Shown here piece after piece: positions 1 through 4,557 of a stretch of DNA of 8,256 bases. A program made the translations under genes and the position numbers. This DNA is from Maritimibacter sp. GTDB taxonomy: Bacteria > Pseudomonadota > Alphaproteobacteria > Rhodobacterales > Rhodobacteraceae. Under the pieces are notes generated by a model. That model was not told the DNA's origin and did not search any database. It saw nothing but the letters and a program-made list of their open reading frames with translations. The stretch covers positions 1 to 8,256 of the forward strand of contig JAGRMP010000533.1 of assembly GCA_020441225.1 (NCBI GenBank). The letters run 5' to 3'. Position 1 is the first letter of the stretch. Each line of letters opens with the position of its first letter.

Positions 1-160
1 CGCCGTCCTTGGTGATGCGCGGCGACCCCCAGGATTTGTCGATGATGACGTTTCGACCCTTGGGACCAAGGGTAATCTTCACGGCGTTGGCCAGCGTGTT
101 GATGCCCTTCAGCATGCGGTCGCGGGCATCGGTACTGAATCTGACGTCTTTGGCGGACAT
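1..160 (-). CDS. groEL: Chaperonin GroEL, N-terminal part (runs off the left edge)
   Basis: GroEL is the 60-kDa ATP-driven chaperonin ring subunit that folds cytosolic proteins together with the GroES lid. The 53 visible codons begin [20 protein letters not shown] and continue with the conserved [10 protein letters not shown] segment, part of the nucleotide-binding equatorial domain, and then SPRITKDG. This is the normal GroEL N-terminus. The ATG at 158-160 has a good ribosome-binding site, AGGAG read on the minus strand, a few bases upstream. The gene follows groES in the same direction with a 44-base gap, the usual groESL arrangement, so it should share the CIRCE-controlled promoter upstream of groES. 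The rest of the gene lies outside the window, so its integrity cannot be judged. The damaged groES reading frame upstream could affect translation of this gene. Confidence 0.97.
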   Translation of the reverse strand, partial: MSAKDVRFSTDARDRMLKGINTLANAVKITLGPKGRNVIIDKSWGSPRITKDG

Positions 161-204
161 GATTGGGTGCTCCTGAGAGTGAAATTTCGGCGTCGCTGTC
201 GGGG

Positions 205-502
205 TCAGGCCATGACGCCGAGAATGTCGCTCTCCTTCATGATCATGAGGTCTTCGCCGTCGAGCTTGATTTCGGTGCCCGACCATTTCCCGAACAGGAT
301 CCGGTCGCCAGCCTTGACGTCCATGGCGATGCGCTCGCCATCCTCGTCCTTGGCGCCAGCGCCGACCGCGACGATCTCACCCTCCTGCGGCTTCTCTTTT
401 GCGGTGTCAGGGATGATGAGCCCACCTGAGGTCTTCGCGTCACCTTCGATGCGGCGGACGAGAACCCGGTCGTGGAGTGGAGTGGAGTGGAGTGAACGAC
501 AC
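205..502 (-). CDS. groES: Co-chaperonin GroES with a 10-base (two-repeat) frameshift near its start
   Basis: GroES forms the heptameric lid of the GroEL chamber. The body is canonical: [13 protein letters not shown], the mobile loop [12 protein letters not shown], then [29 protein letters not shown] and [10 protein letters not shown]. The start is abnormal. A GTG at 500-502 has AAGGAG seven bases upstream and reads M-S-F-T-P-L-H, a typical GroES opening. After that H the sequence carries two extra copies of a 5-base unit, and the GTG frame ends after 20 codons at a TGA. Removing those 10 bases gives 288 bases, exactly the usual 95 residues plus stop, and restores HDRVLV. As written, the body frame is open only from upstream ATGs (for example 535-537), which lack a clear ribosome-binding site and would add a non-GroES leader. 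The gene is therefore off, phase-variable, or affected by a sequencing error. The body is certain; the expression state is not. Confidence 0.9.
472..494. repeat. Pentanucleotide tandem repeat inside groES
   Basis: The plus strand carries GTGGA four times in a row followed by a partial GTG; on the minus strand this reads as repeated TCCAC. It spans codons 4 to about 11 from the presumed groES GTG start. An in-frame GroES needs two units, or five if 15 bases are added in frame. Four units shift the frame. A short unit in a perfect array at the start of a gene is the classic substrate for slipped-strand copy-number change. Confidence 0.9.
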
Positions 503-556
503 GTAAGTGCTCCTTCTTCGGATGTCCAAGGGAGCATGGCGATGTTCGAATGTGCT

Positions 557-583
557 TTGGCACTTGCCATACCGGAGTGCCAA
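557..583. promoter_or_regulatory. CIRCE operator (HrcA-binding inverted repeat) upstream of groESL
   Basis: TTGGCACT at 557-564 and AGTGCCAA at 576-583 form a perfect inverted repeat with an 11-base centre. The known CIRCE consensus is TTAGCACTC-N9-GAGTGCTAA. This site matches its 27-base layout exactly, with one symmetric substitution per arm (A to G, and T to C). It lies about 55 bases upstream of the groES start, where HrcA normally represses groESL until heat or misfolding stress titrates GroEL. hrcA itself is not in this window. Confidence 0.88.
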
Positions 584-648
584 TGCCATTGAAATGATGG
601 CTCAGCAGGGGTTCTGCAATAGCGTCTCAAAGAATATCTTTGGGCTTC

Positions 649-661
649 CAATCAATTGATA
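649..661 (-). promoter_or_regulatory. Possible IHF site upstream of groESL
   Basis: On the minus strand the bases read TATCAATTGATTG, an exact match to the IHF consensus WATCAANNNNTTR, in a locally AT-rich stretch about 70 bases upstream of the CIRCE element. It contains the 10-base palindrome ATCAATTGAT at 651-660. The consensus is degenerate enough that roughly one chance match per few windows of this size is expected, so this is only a candidate. Confidence 0.25.
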
Positions 662-677
662 TCCATAACTGCTCCCG

Positions 678-714
678 CAGTTCGACGAAGCTCGACTTCA
701 CAAGCGTCGAACTG
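678..714. terminator. Stem-loop at the end of the 78-aa gene, possible terminator
   Basis: CAGTTCGAC at 678-686 pairs perfectly with GTCGAACTG at 706-714, a nine-base-pair stem. GAAG (687-690) and CTTC (696-699) can add an inner stem. It overlaps the last codons and stop of the leftward 78-aa gene and lies between that gene and groESL. There is no clear U-run after it in the direction of transcription, so it may be an attenuating hairpin or RNA-stability element rather than a strong intrinsic terminator. Confidence 0.4.
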
Positions 715-934
715 AATTACCGCCGGAGATGATCGCGTTGATCAGGTCCGCGACAGCTCGGTGGTTTTCCGTCTCATGATCGGTGCCGACCGCGTTCTCA
801 TGGGTCGCCGCGGCGTCGCGAAGAACCCCCACGATCTCGTGCTCCGGCAGCACCCCGCGATCGTTCAAGGCAAGCAGGAGCGCTTCGCATATTGACAGGG
901 CGGCCCTGCCTGCATGTTCGCTCGCGGTCGACAT
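698..934 (-). CDS. Small conserved-hypothetical protein, 78 aa
   Basis: The function is not recognised. The protein starts MSTASEHAGRAALSICEALL and is predicted to be largely helical and cytosolic. Its N-terminal half (ALSICEALLLALNDRGVLP) resembles a short amphipathic helix pair. It has several acidic and His residues in the middle (THENAVGTDHETENH) and an AVADLINAIISGGNSVRRL tail. There is no signal peptide or membrane segment. The ATG at 932-934 is supported by a purine-rich AAGGAAGGG about 6-10 bases upstream. The gene is divergent from the Crp/Fnr regulator gene at 1085, and their shared 150-base spacer contains a perfect palindrome, so mutual regulation is plausible. Small helical proteins of this kind with AL.ICE..L..L motifs occur widely in alphaproteobacteria without assigned roles; this is a recollection of the type, not a verified match. 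Confidence 0.7.
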   Translation of the reverse strand: MSTASEHAGRAALSICEALLLALNDRGVLPEHEIVGVLRDAAATHENAVGTDHETENHRAVADLINAIISGGNSVRRL

Positions 935-950
935 CTGGCGTCCCTTCCTT

Positions 951-964
951 GGTATCGTGATACC
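951..964. promoter_or_regulatory. Palindromic candidate operator between divergent genes
   Basis: GGTATC-GT-GATACC is an inverted repeat with perfect six-base arms. It lies 16 bases upstream of the leftward 78-aa gene start and about 120 bases upstream of the rightward Crp/Fnr regulator gene. On the minus strand it is entered by CCTTACACAGGT, a 12-base string that also occurs at 3192-3203. Position and symmetry fit a repressor or activator site. It does not match the FNR consensus (TTGAT-N4-ATCAA) or the CRP consensus (TGTGA-N6-TCACA). Confidence 0.4.
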
Positions 965-1084
965 TGTGTAAGGCGAGGTTCAGATACATCCGTACTTCTC
1001 GCAGGAAGTGCTCTATGCTGGACTGATCCAGAGCAGTGTCCGGGCCGATTTCCGCTCTTGAGTTACGACACGCCGGGAGCCTCC

Positions 1085-1819
1085 ATGACATCAGCCGAAC
1101 ACAGCCCCCTGACCCGCAAGCTCTCGGCCTTCGTCGCTCTGTCGGAGGTCGAGCTGGTCGTGCTTGAGCGACTGCACCAGCGTCGCCGCGCATTCGTCGC
1201 GGGGCGTGACATGGTGCATCAGGGCCAGTCGGCTCAGGCCGCGTACATTCTGTCGTCGGGTTGGGTCTGTTCCTACAAGCTCCAGGCCGACGGGACGCGG
1301 CAGATCGTGGATTTCCAGGTGCCGGGGGATTTTCTGGGGTTGCGCAGCGTTCTTTTGCGCACCTCGGATCACAGCTTCGAACCCATCGTTGACATCGAGG
1401 CCGCCGAAGTGCTGGCGAGCGACCTTATCGATGCCTTCGCGCGGACGCCGCGCCTCGCGACCGCCATACTCTGGGCAGCGTCAAGGGACGAAGCGATGGT
1501 CGTGGAGCATCTGGTCGGGATCGGTCGGCGTGATGCGGACGCCCGAATGGCGCATTTCCTGCTCGAACTGGGATCGAGGCTCGCGCTGGTTGGAATAGGC
1601 AGCAAGGAAGGATTCGACTGCCCTCTGACCCAATACCACCTCGCCGATACGCTGGGGTTGAGCGCGGTCCATGTGAACCGCGTCCTGCGGCAGCTTCGCG
1701 AGAGTGGGCTGGTCACCTTTCGGGACGGCCGCGTTACGTTTCACGACTATGGCGGGCTGGTGGAACTTGCCGAGTTCGATCCGGAATATCTGGACCAGAC
1801 TGGGCCGCTACTGAAATGA
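1085..1819 (+). CDS. Crp/Fnr-family transcriptional regulator, 244 aa
   Basis: This is a cytosolic dimeric DNA-binding regulator. Residues about 20-125 form the cyclic-nucleotide-binding-like beta barrel (VAGRDMVHQGQSAQAAYIL, then GTRQIVDFQVPGDFLGLRSV). About 130-165 form the dimer helix. Residues 178-225 form the Crp-type winged helix, with LTQYHLADTLGLSAVHVNRV as helix-turn-helix and LRQLRESGLVTF running into the wing. The N-terminal Cys cluster of oxygen-sensing FNR is absent; the only cysteines are 62 and 179, so an Fe-S sensor is unlikely. The CRP cAMP-binding residues are not evident. Proteins of this group are common in alphaproteobacteria and their ligands are mostly unknown. The frame stays open upstream to 914, but ATG 1085 follows GGGAG at good spacing and gives the usual length. 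It is divergent from the 78-aa gene and followed by a terminator. Confidence 0.93.
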   Translation: MTSAEHSPLTRKLSAFVALSEVELVVLERLHQRRRAFVAGRDMVHQGQSAQAAYILSSGWVCSYKLQADGTRQIVDFQVPGDFLGLRSVLLRTSDHSFEPIVDIEAAEVLASDLIDAFARTPRLATAILWAASRDEAMVVEHLVGIGRRDADARMAHFLLELGSRLALVGIGSKEGFDCPLTQYHLADTLGLSAVHVNRVLRQLRESGLVTFRDGRVTFHDYGGLVELAEFDPEYLDQTGPLLK

Positions 1820-1822
1820 GAA

Positions 1823-1851
1823 GGCCGCCCTCCCTTGCTCGGCAGGCGGCC
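1823..1851. terminator. Strong hairpin after the Crp/Fnr gene
   Basis: GGCCGCC at 1823-1829 pairs with GGCGGCC at 1845-1851, a GC-only seven-base-pair stem with a 15-base loop, starting three bases after the regulator's TGA. No long T-run follows on either strand. It sits between converging genes (the regulator and the 62-aa gene ending at 1878), so it may serve as a two-way terminator. Confidence 0.6.
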
Positions 1852-1877
1852 CCAGTGTTCACGTCAGACGCCGGAGG

Positions 1878-2066
1878 TTACGCGAGGGCGTGGGTCGCCG
1901 CATCGAGTTCCTTGTTGGTCTCGGCGTCGTTCTTCGCGGTGTTGGCCTTCTCGGCTGCCTGGTAGTGCTTCAGCGCCGCATCCTTCTTCGGACCAGCGGG
2001 CGCCTTGTCCCATGCGGCCTTCACGGAGGTCATCTTTTCGGCGGTCTTGTTCTGTTCGGGAGTCAT
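1878..2066 (-). CDS. Small charged helical protein, 62 aa
   Basis: The protein starts MTPEQNKTAEKMTSVKAAWD and continues with KAPAGPKKDAALKHYQAAEK and a final NDAETNKELDAATHALA. It is rich in Ala, Lys and Glu, has no Cys, and should form two or three amphipathic helices. The pattern of W, then P-GPKKDAAL-HY-AAEKA, then KND-E-NKELDAA-HAL, is one I recall from short alphaproteobacterial proteins, some of them exported; no function is known to me. This copy has no signal peptide when started at the ATG at 2064-2066. That start has AAAGGA seven bases upstream, so it is preferred over the longer reading frame open to 2192, whose extra residues look non-coding. It is transcribed alone, with a long stem-loop in its upstream region. 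Confidence 0.75.
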   Translation of the reverse strand: MTPEQNKTAEKMTSVKAAWDKAPAGPKKDAALKHYQAAEKANTAKNDAETNKELDAATHALA

Positions 2067-2098
2067 TGGGATTGTCCTTTCTGGACGCTCCGAGAATA

Positions 2099-2151
2099 AG
2101 AAGCGTGTCGACATGCCGTCCTTTTTGGGATCGGCACGCCCACACGCTTCT
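2099..2151. promoter_or_regulatory. Long stem-loop upstream of the 62-aa gene
   Basis: AGAAGCGTGT (2099-2108) pairs perfectly with ACACGCTTCT (2142-2151). Inside, TGCCG (2114-2118) pairs with CGGCA (2132-2136), closed by CC/GG around a TTTTT loop. This gives a two-stage hairpin of about 53 bases ending only 33 bases before the start codon of the leftward 62-aa gene, probably in its 5' untranslated region. It could act as an mRNA-leader structure, a terminator for leftward transcription from the operon upstream, or part of a small RNA. Confidence 0.5.
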
Positions 2152-2225
2152 CGGGTACTCGGAAAAATGCACCACCGAATGTTCGGCGGCACGTCTCACC
2201 TAGACGGAGTCGGCGCCCCGCCGCA

Positions 2226-2253
2226 CTGACGCAGGTTAGCCCCGACGCCTGCG
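2226..2253. repeat. CTGACRCAGGTTAG motif copy with local hairpin
   Basis: CTGACGCAGGTTAGCCCC at 2226-2243 is 16/18 identical to the minus strand at 3255-3272. CGCAGG (2230-2235) also pairs with CCTGCG (2248-2253). The site is just downstream of the leftward two-gene operon 2278-3113, whose far side carries the matching inverted copy. It may be a terminator hairpin for that operon, or one end of an inverted pair. Confidence 0.4.
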
Positions 2254-2277
2254 GCAGGTCGATTACCTCTGCGCTTG

Positions 2278-2691
2278 TCAAGCCACCGAAGTTTGCTGAT
2301 GGGAAATCCTCAGCCATCTGTCGTCATCGTTGAGGTAGGTAGAGGCACAGAGGGCCTTGTAGATCGGCACATCGGGTTTTTCTGCCGAGACGCGATAGGT
2401 GAGAATGGCGATATCACGACACCGGGTGACGCGCCGCTCGGCCATCGAGACGGACCGCCAGCCGGTTCTCTGTTGAAGATGGGTCCAGATTTGGTCGCCC
2501 TGGAGGATCCCGGGCGGATAGGGGAAGACCATGACGGCGTTGGTCGCAGTCGTTGCCCGCGCGTTGTCGGCGCCACTGGTCCAGAAGTGTTCCTCCATGT
2601 GCCAGAGAACGCCCTGTTCGCGAGGCGATAGCGTGCCGGACTTGTGTGCCGCATGTGCCGGTCTGCCCATGGTTGCGGTTGAGACGGTCAT
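2278..2691 (-). CDS. NTF2-like / DUF4440-type protein, 137 aa
   Basis: The core from about residue 25 to 133 looks like the NTF2 cone fold used by DUF4440 and SnoaL-like proteins. It has a first helix ending EEHFWTSGADNARATT, then NAVMVFPYPPGILQGDQIW, a TGWRSVSMAERRVTR strand, CRDIAILTYRVSAE, and the closing YKALCASTYLNDDDRWLRIS-HQQT strands typical of the family. These domains bind small molecules or act as non-catalytic subunits; no substrate can be named. The first 20 residues are probably disordered. The ATG at 2689-2691 overlaps the upstream stop codon by four bases (ATGA), so it is translationally coupled to the tail-anchored protein; Met8 is an alternative start. The assignment rests on pattern recognition of the WLRISHQQT-type ending and the FPYPPGIL segment. 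Confidence 0.82.
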   Translation of the reverse strand: MTVSTATMGRPAHAAHKSGTLSPREQGVLWHMEEHFWTSGADNARATTATNAVMVFPYPPGILQGDQIWTHLQQRTGWRSVSMAERRVTRCRDIAILTYRVSAEKPDVPIYKALCASTYLNDDDRWLRISHQQTSVA

Positions 2692-3113
2692 TCGCCTGAC
2701 CCCGACCCGCCAACCATGAACACCTGAAACAGTACAAAGATGATCGCGAGCACCGCCCAGATCGCTCCGCTTGTTCCCGGGCGGCCGTCAGCGACGGTCG
2801 AAGCAACTCGCTTCAGACTACCTGACGTCTGGCCTTCCGGAAGCAGCTGGCTCAAGTCTCGCGCGACCCTGCCGCAATCGCTGGCGAGCGCAGGAACGTC
2901 CCGAGATCGAGCAAGCAGTATCCCCAACCGCGCTCGCGCCGCATCGCGCCCCAGAGCGACCAACTCAGCGGTTTCTTTCCATGGATCGAGGCCAAGCCGC
3001 GCAAGCGCGGAGAGCACAGTCACGGCAAAGCCGTTCCGGTCCTCGCCGACGGACGCATAGAGAAATCGCTCGAACTCGGGCGGGTGCGGTTTGAGGAAAT
3101 TGGGTTTGGCCAT
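2688..3113 (-). CDS. Conserved-hypothetical tail-anchored membrane protein, 141 aa
   Basis: The N-terminus MAKPNFLKPHPPEFERFLYA leads into SVGEDRNGFAVTVLSALARL and GLDPWKETAELVALGRDAAR, a conserved helical domain of about 95 residues that I recall from alphaproteobacterial hypothetical proteins. A linker rich in Gly, Ser and Thr follows. Residues about 116-135 (GAIWAVLAIIFVLFQVFMVG) are a single hydrophobic span, and only six small residues follow it. The protein should therefore sit in the inner membrane with its N-terminal domain in the cytosol. The start ATG at 3111-3113 has AAGGA about 11 bases upstream, which is slightly far. It is the first gene of a two-gene operon with the NTF2-like protein, overlapping it by ATGA; the pair may work together at the membrane. 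The function is unknown. Confidence 0.82.
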   Translation of the reverse strand: MAKPNFLKPHPPEFERFLYASVGEDRNGFAVTVLSALARLGLDPWKETAELVALGRDAARARLGILLARSRDVPALASDCGRVARDLSQLLPEGQTSGSLKRVASTVADGRPGTSGAIWAVLAIIFVLFQVFMVGGSGSGE

Positions 3114-3389
3114 CGTCGTTCCATTCCTTCGCTGCAGGAACGCAAATCGTCCCTGTTTCCCCCAAGGCTACGCGCAGGTCGGTCCCGGCGCCCTTACACA
3201 GGTCAGTGCTGGCGACGCGGCCCCCCGGGAGTTCATGGCCGGTCATGCGCCCGGGGACTAACCTGTGTCAGCGCAAGGCGAACTAGCATGAGCTACCAAG
3301 GGCGAAAGCGTTCGACAGATCGGGCCCGGCATCCAAGGGACCGTCGACAGTCATGAGCGACGTATCTGCCAAAATCGCGGAGACAAGAG
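3114..3389. other. Structured divergent intergenic region (276 bases)
   Basis: This spacer separates the leftward operon (2278-3113) from the rightward cluster that starts at 3390, so it should hold promoters in both directions. It contains nested inverted repeats: ACACAGGT 3196-3203 with ACCTGTGT 3261-3268 outside, and CCCCGGG 3223-3229 with CCCGGGG 3250-3256 inside. Short open frames here look non-coding. No convincing sigma-70 or EcfG-type promoter was found by eye. Confidence 0.55.
3192..3272. repeat. Paired ACACAGGT inverted motif with nested stem
   Basis: The left copy is CCTTACACAGGTCAG on the plus strand (3192-3206). The right copy, read on the minus strand from 3272, is CTGACACAGGTTAGTCCCC. 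The two face each other across a GC-rich inner stem (3223-3229 with 3250-3256). The same motif appears near 962-973 and at 2226-2243. It could be a regulator's binding sites at the divergent promoter. Confidence 0.45.
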
Positions 3390-3704
3390 ATGACCATGCG
3401 GTCGACCAGATCGACGGTGACGTTTTCGAACCCGTTCACCCTGTCGGGATACTTGGACGAACTGCCTGCCGGAGACTACGAAGTTCTCGTCGAAGAAGAG
3501 CTTCTCCAAGGGTTGAGCTTCGAGGCTTACCGGCGGATGGCGACCTACCTGACAGTGCGCGGCCGGGGCAGTCATGCGGGACGCTCCGAGTTGCGGGCGA
3601 TTTCAGACAGCGACCTGAAAGAGGCGCTGCGCCGGGATGCAACCACAAGTGCAACGAACAATCACAGCGAGGCGGCGCTTTCCCCGCAGGAGGATAGAAC
3701 ATGA
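3390..3704 (+). CDS. Conserved-hypothetical protein, family A copy 1, 104 aa
   Basis: The function is unknown. The sequence runs VTFSNPFTLSGYLDELPAGD, then YEVLVEEELLQGLSFEAYRR, a hydrophobic MATYLTV strand, and SHAGRSELRAISDSDLKEAL. It is predicted to be a compact beta-rich cytosolic fold with a polar 20-residue tail. The same layout (PF-L, LP-G-YE, a strand, SH-G-SR-L, and a final helix) occurs in the 163-aa protein at 6551, so the two are paralogs flanking the middle of this cluster. The ATG at 3390 has GGAG seven bases upstream, and both paralogs start ATGACC after a similar leader. It is the first gene of the rightward cluster, and its stop overlaps the next start (ATGA at 3701-3704). 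I recall similar short proteins in Bradyrhizobium-type genomes without known roles. Confidence 0.82.
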   Translation: MTMRSTRSTVTFSNPFTLSGYLDELPAGDYEVLVEEELLQGLSFEAYRRMATYLTVRGRGSHAGRSELRAISDSDLKEALRRDATTSATNNHSEAALSPQEDRT

Positions 3705-4087
3705 ACACTCCCGAATGGCTCAAACCCGGCATTTATGGCGCGCTGATCGGCGCGGTCTGCGTCGGTGTCGTCGGATTCACCTGGGGCGGCTGGGTGACCG
3801 GCGGAACCGCGAACGACAGAGCGATGGCGATGTCCCGAAACGATGTCGTCGCCTCCATGGTACCGGTGTGCCTCGACATGGCGCGCTCCGACCCGGCGCG
3901 GGCGGAAAAAATGGAGACGATCCGGGCCGCCTCGACCTATCAGCGGCGCGATGCTGTCATGTCGGCAGGCTGGGCGACGGTTCCCGGAACCGATGCTCCG
4001 AACCGGGATATCGCGCAGGCTTGCCTGGCAGCCCTTGATATCGACCGTTCGCCGGAGCGCCCGGAAAACGCGATTGACGAGGGATGA
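3701..4087 (+). CDS. Conserved-hypothetical membrane-anchored protein, 128 aa
   Basis: The N-terminus MNTPEWLKPGIYGALIGAVC begins a single membrane span (about residues 11-29) that ends in the conserved FTWGGWVTGGTA. The remaining 95 residues should lie in the periplasm. They contain VVASMVPVCLDMARSDPA, STYQRRDAVMSAGWATVPGT and DIAQACLAAL, mostly helical, with two cysteines (57 and 108) that could pair. The combination of a G-GG-WVTG membrane end with QRR-.VM.AGWAT.PG is one I recall from a conserved alphaproteobacterial family of unknown function. AGGAGG lies eight bases before the ATG. The gene overlaps both neighbours by four bases (3701-3704 and 4084-4087), which implies translational coupling within the cluster. 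Confidence 0.85.
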   Translation: MNTPEWLKPGIYGALIGAVCVGVVGFTWGGWVTGGTANDRAMAMSRNDVVASMVPVCLDMARSDPARAEKMETIRAASTYQRRDAVMSAGWATVPGTDAPNRDIAQACLAALDIDRSPERPENAIDEG

Positions 4088-4557
4088 ACCGCGCCATGCC
4101 GATAGCGTCCCCCGAGTCCACCGAGCTCGAACGGCGTGTGCTGGCGCATGAACGGATCCTGCAAGCTCTGATCGCCTACATGTCCCGCACCGAACCGCGT
4201 TTCGTGGACCACCTTCGAGAACGGTTCGTCGAGCCGATGAGCATGGCCCGGCACGAACATGACTACCGCGAAACCGACGACTACGCGGAAGAATTCATTC
4301 GCGCTGTGATGCTTCTCGGAGAACCGCGCGTGCCAAAGGCGAAGGAGCATGAAATGACCGACATGAAACCCGAGCCGCCGAATAGTAAAGGGGGACGAGG
4401 TTCTTCCATGAACCGGCCGGCACAGCGCGGTGGCGTCCAGGTACGCGAAAGAAACGGCATCTGGGAGGTGCAAGTCGATGGCAAGTTCCGCGGTGACTAC
4501 CACCAGAAGGAACATGCTCTTGCAGCTGCGGCCTTGCACAAGTTGTCGCCCCGATGA
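4084..4557 (+). CDS. Two-part protein: helical N-domain plus DUF2188-like C-terminal domain, 157 aa
   Basis: Residues 13-75 form a helical domain (ELERRVLAHERILQALIAYM, then RFVDHLRERF and HDYRETDDYAEEFIRAV) with no known role. A hydrophilic linker rich in Pro, Gly and Lys follows (about 80-117). Residues 118-155 (VQVRERNGIWEVQVDGKFRG, then DYHQKEHALAAAALHKLS) match the small DUF2188-type pattern W-V---G---------A---A. A second, internal ATG at 4354 (Met91) has a strong AAGGAG six bases upstream and would give a 67-residue protein carrying only the C-terminal domain. The gene may therefore be a fusion, or may yield two products. It overlaps both neighbours by ATGA. There is no signal peptide, so it is probably cytosolic. 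Confidence 0.8.
   Translation: MNRAMPIASPESTELERRVLAHERILQALIAYMSRTEPRFVDHLRERFVEPMSMARHEHDYRETDDYAEEFIRAVMLLGEPRVPKAKEHEMTDMKPEPPNSKGGRGSSMNRPAQRGGVQVRERNGIWEVQVDGKFRGDYHQKEHALAAAALHKLSPR
4354..4557 (+). CDS. Possible internal-start product (67 aa, DUF2188-like part alone)
   Basis: An in-frame ATG inside the 157-aa gene is preceded by GAAGGAG at ideal spacing, a better site than that of the full-length start. Translation here would give MTDMKPEPPNSKGGRGSSMN followed by the DUF2188-like segment. This is inference from the ribosome-binding site alone. A further Met (residue 109 of the long form) also follows a G-rich stretch. Confidence 0.3.
   Translation: MTDMKPEPPNSKGGRGSSMNRPAQRGGVQVRERNGIWEVQVDGKFRGDYHQKEHALAAAALHKLSPR

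Noticed and set aside
594..632. RpoH-like promoter for groESL (TTTGAGA followed by CCCCTGCT on the minus strand)
   Set aside because: The spacing is roughly right, but both boxes differ from the consensus in several bases; too weak to list as a feature.
656..669. FNR-like box near the IHF candidate
   Set aside because: Only the first half-site (TTGAT) matches; the second half reads ATAAC rather than ATCAA.
914..1084. N-terminal extension of the Crp/Fnr protein by 57 residues
   Set aside because: ATG 1085 has a good ribosome-binding site and family-typical length; the extension would cover the divergent promoter and has no domain signal.
3140..3175. Possible EcfG (general stress sigma) promoter with GGAAC/GTT-like boxes
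   Set aside because: The boxes are spaced 12-13 bases on either strand, shorter than the 16-17 needed, and one carries an inserted base.
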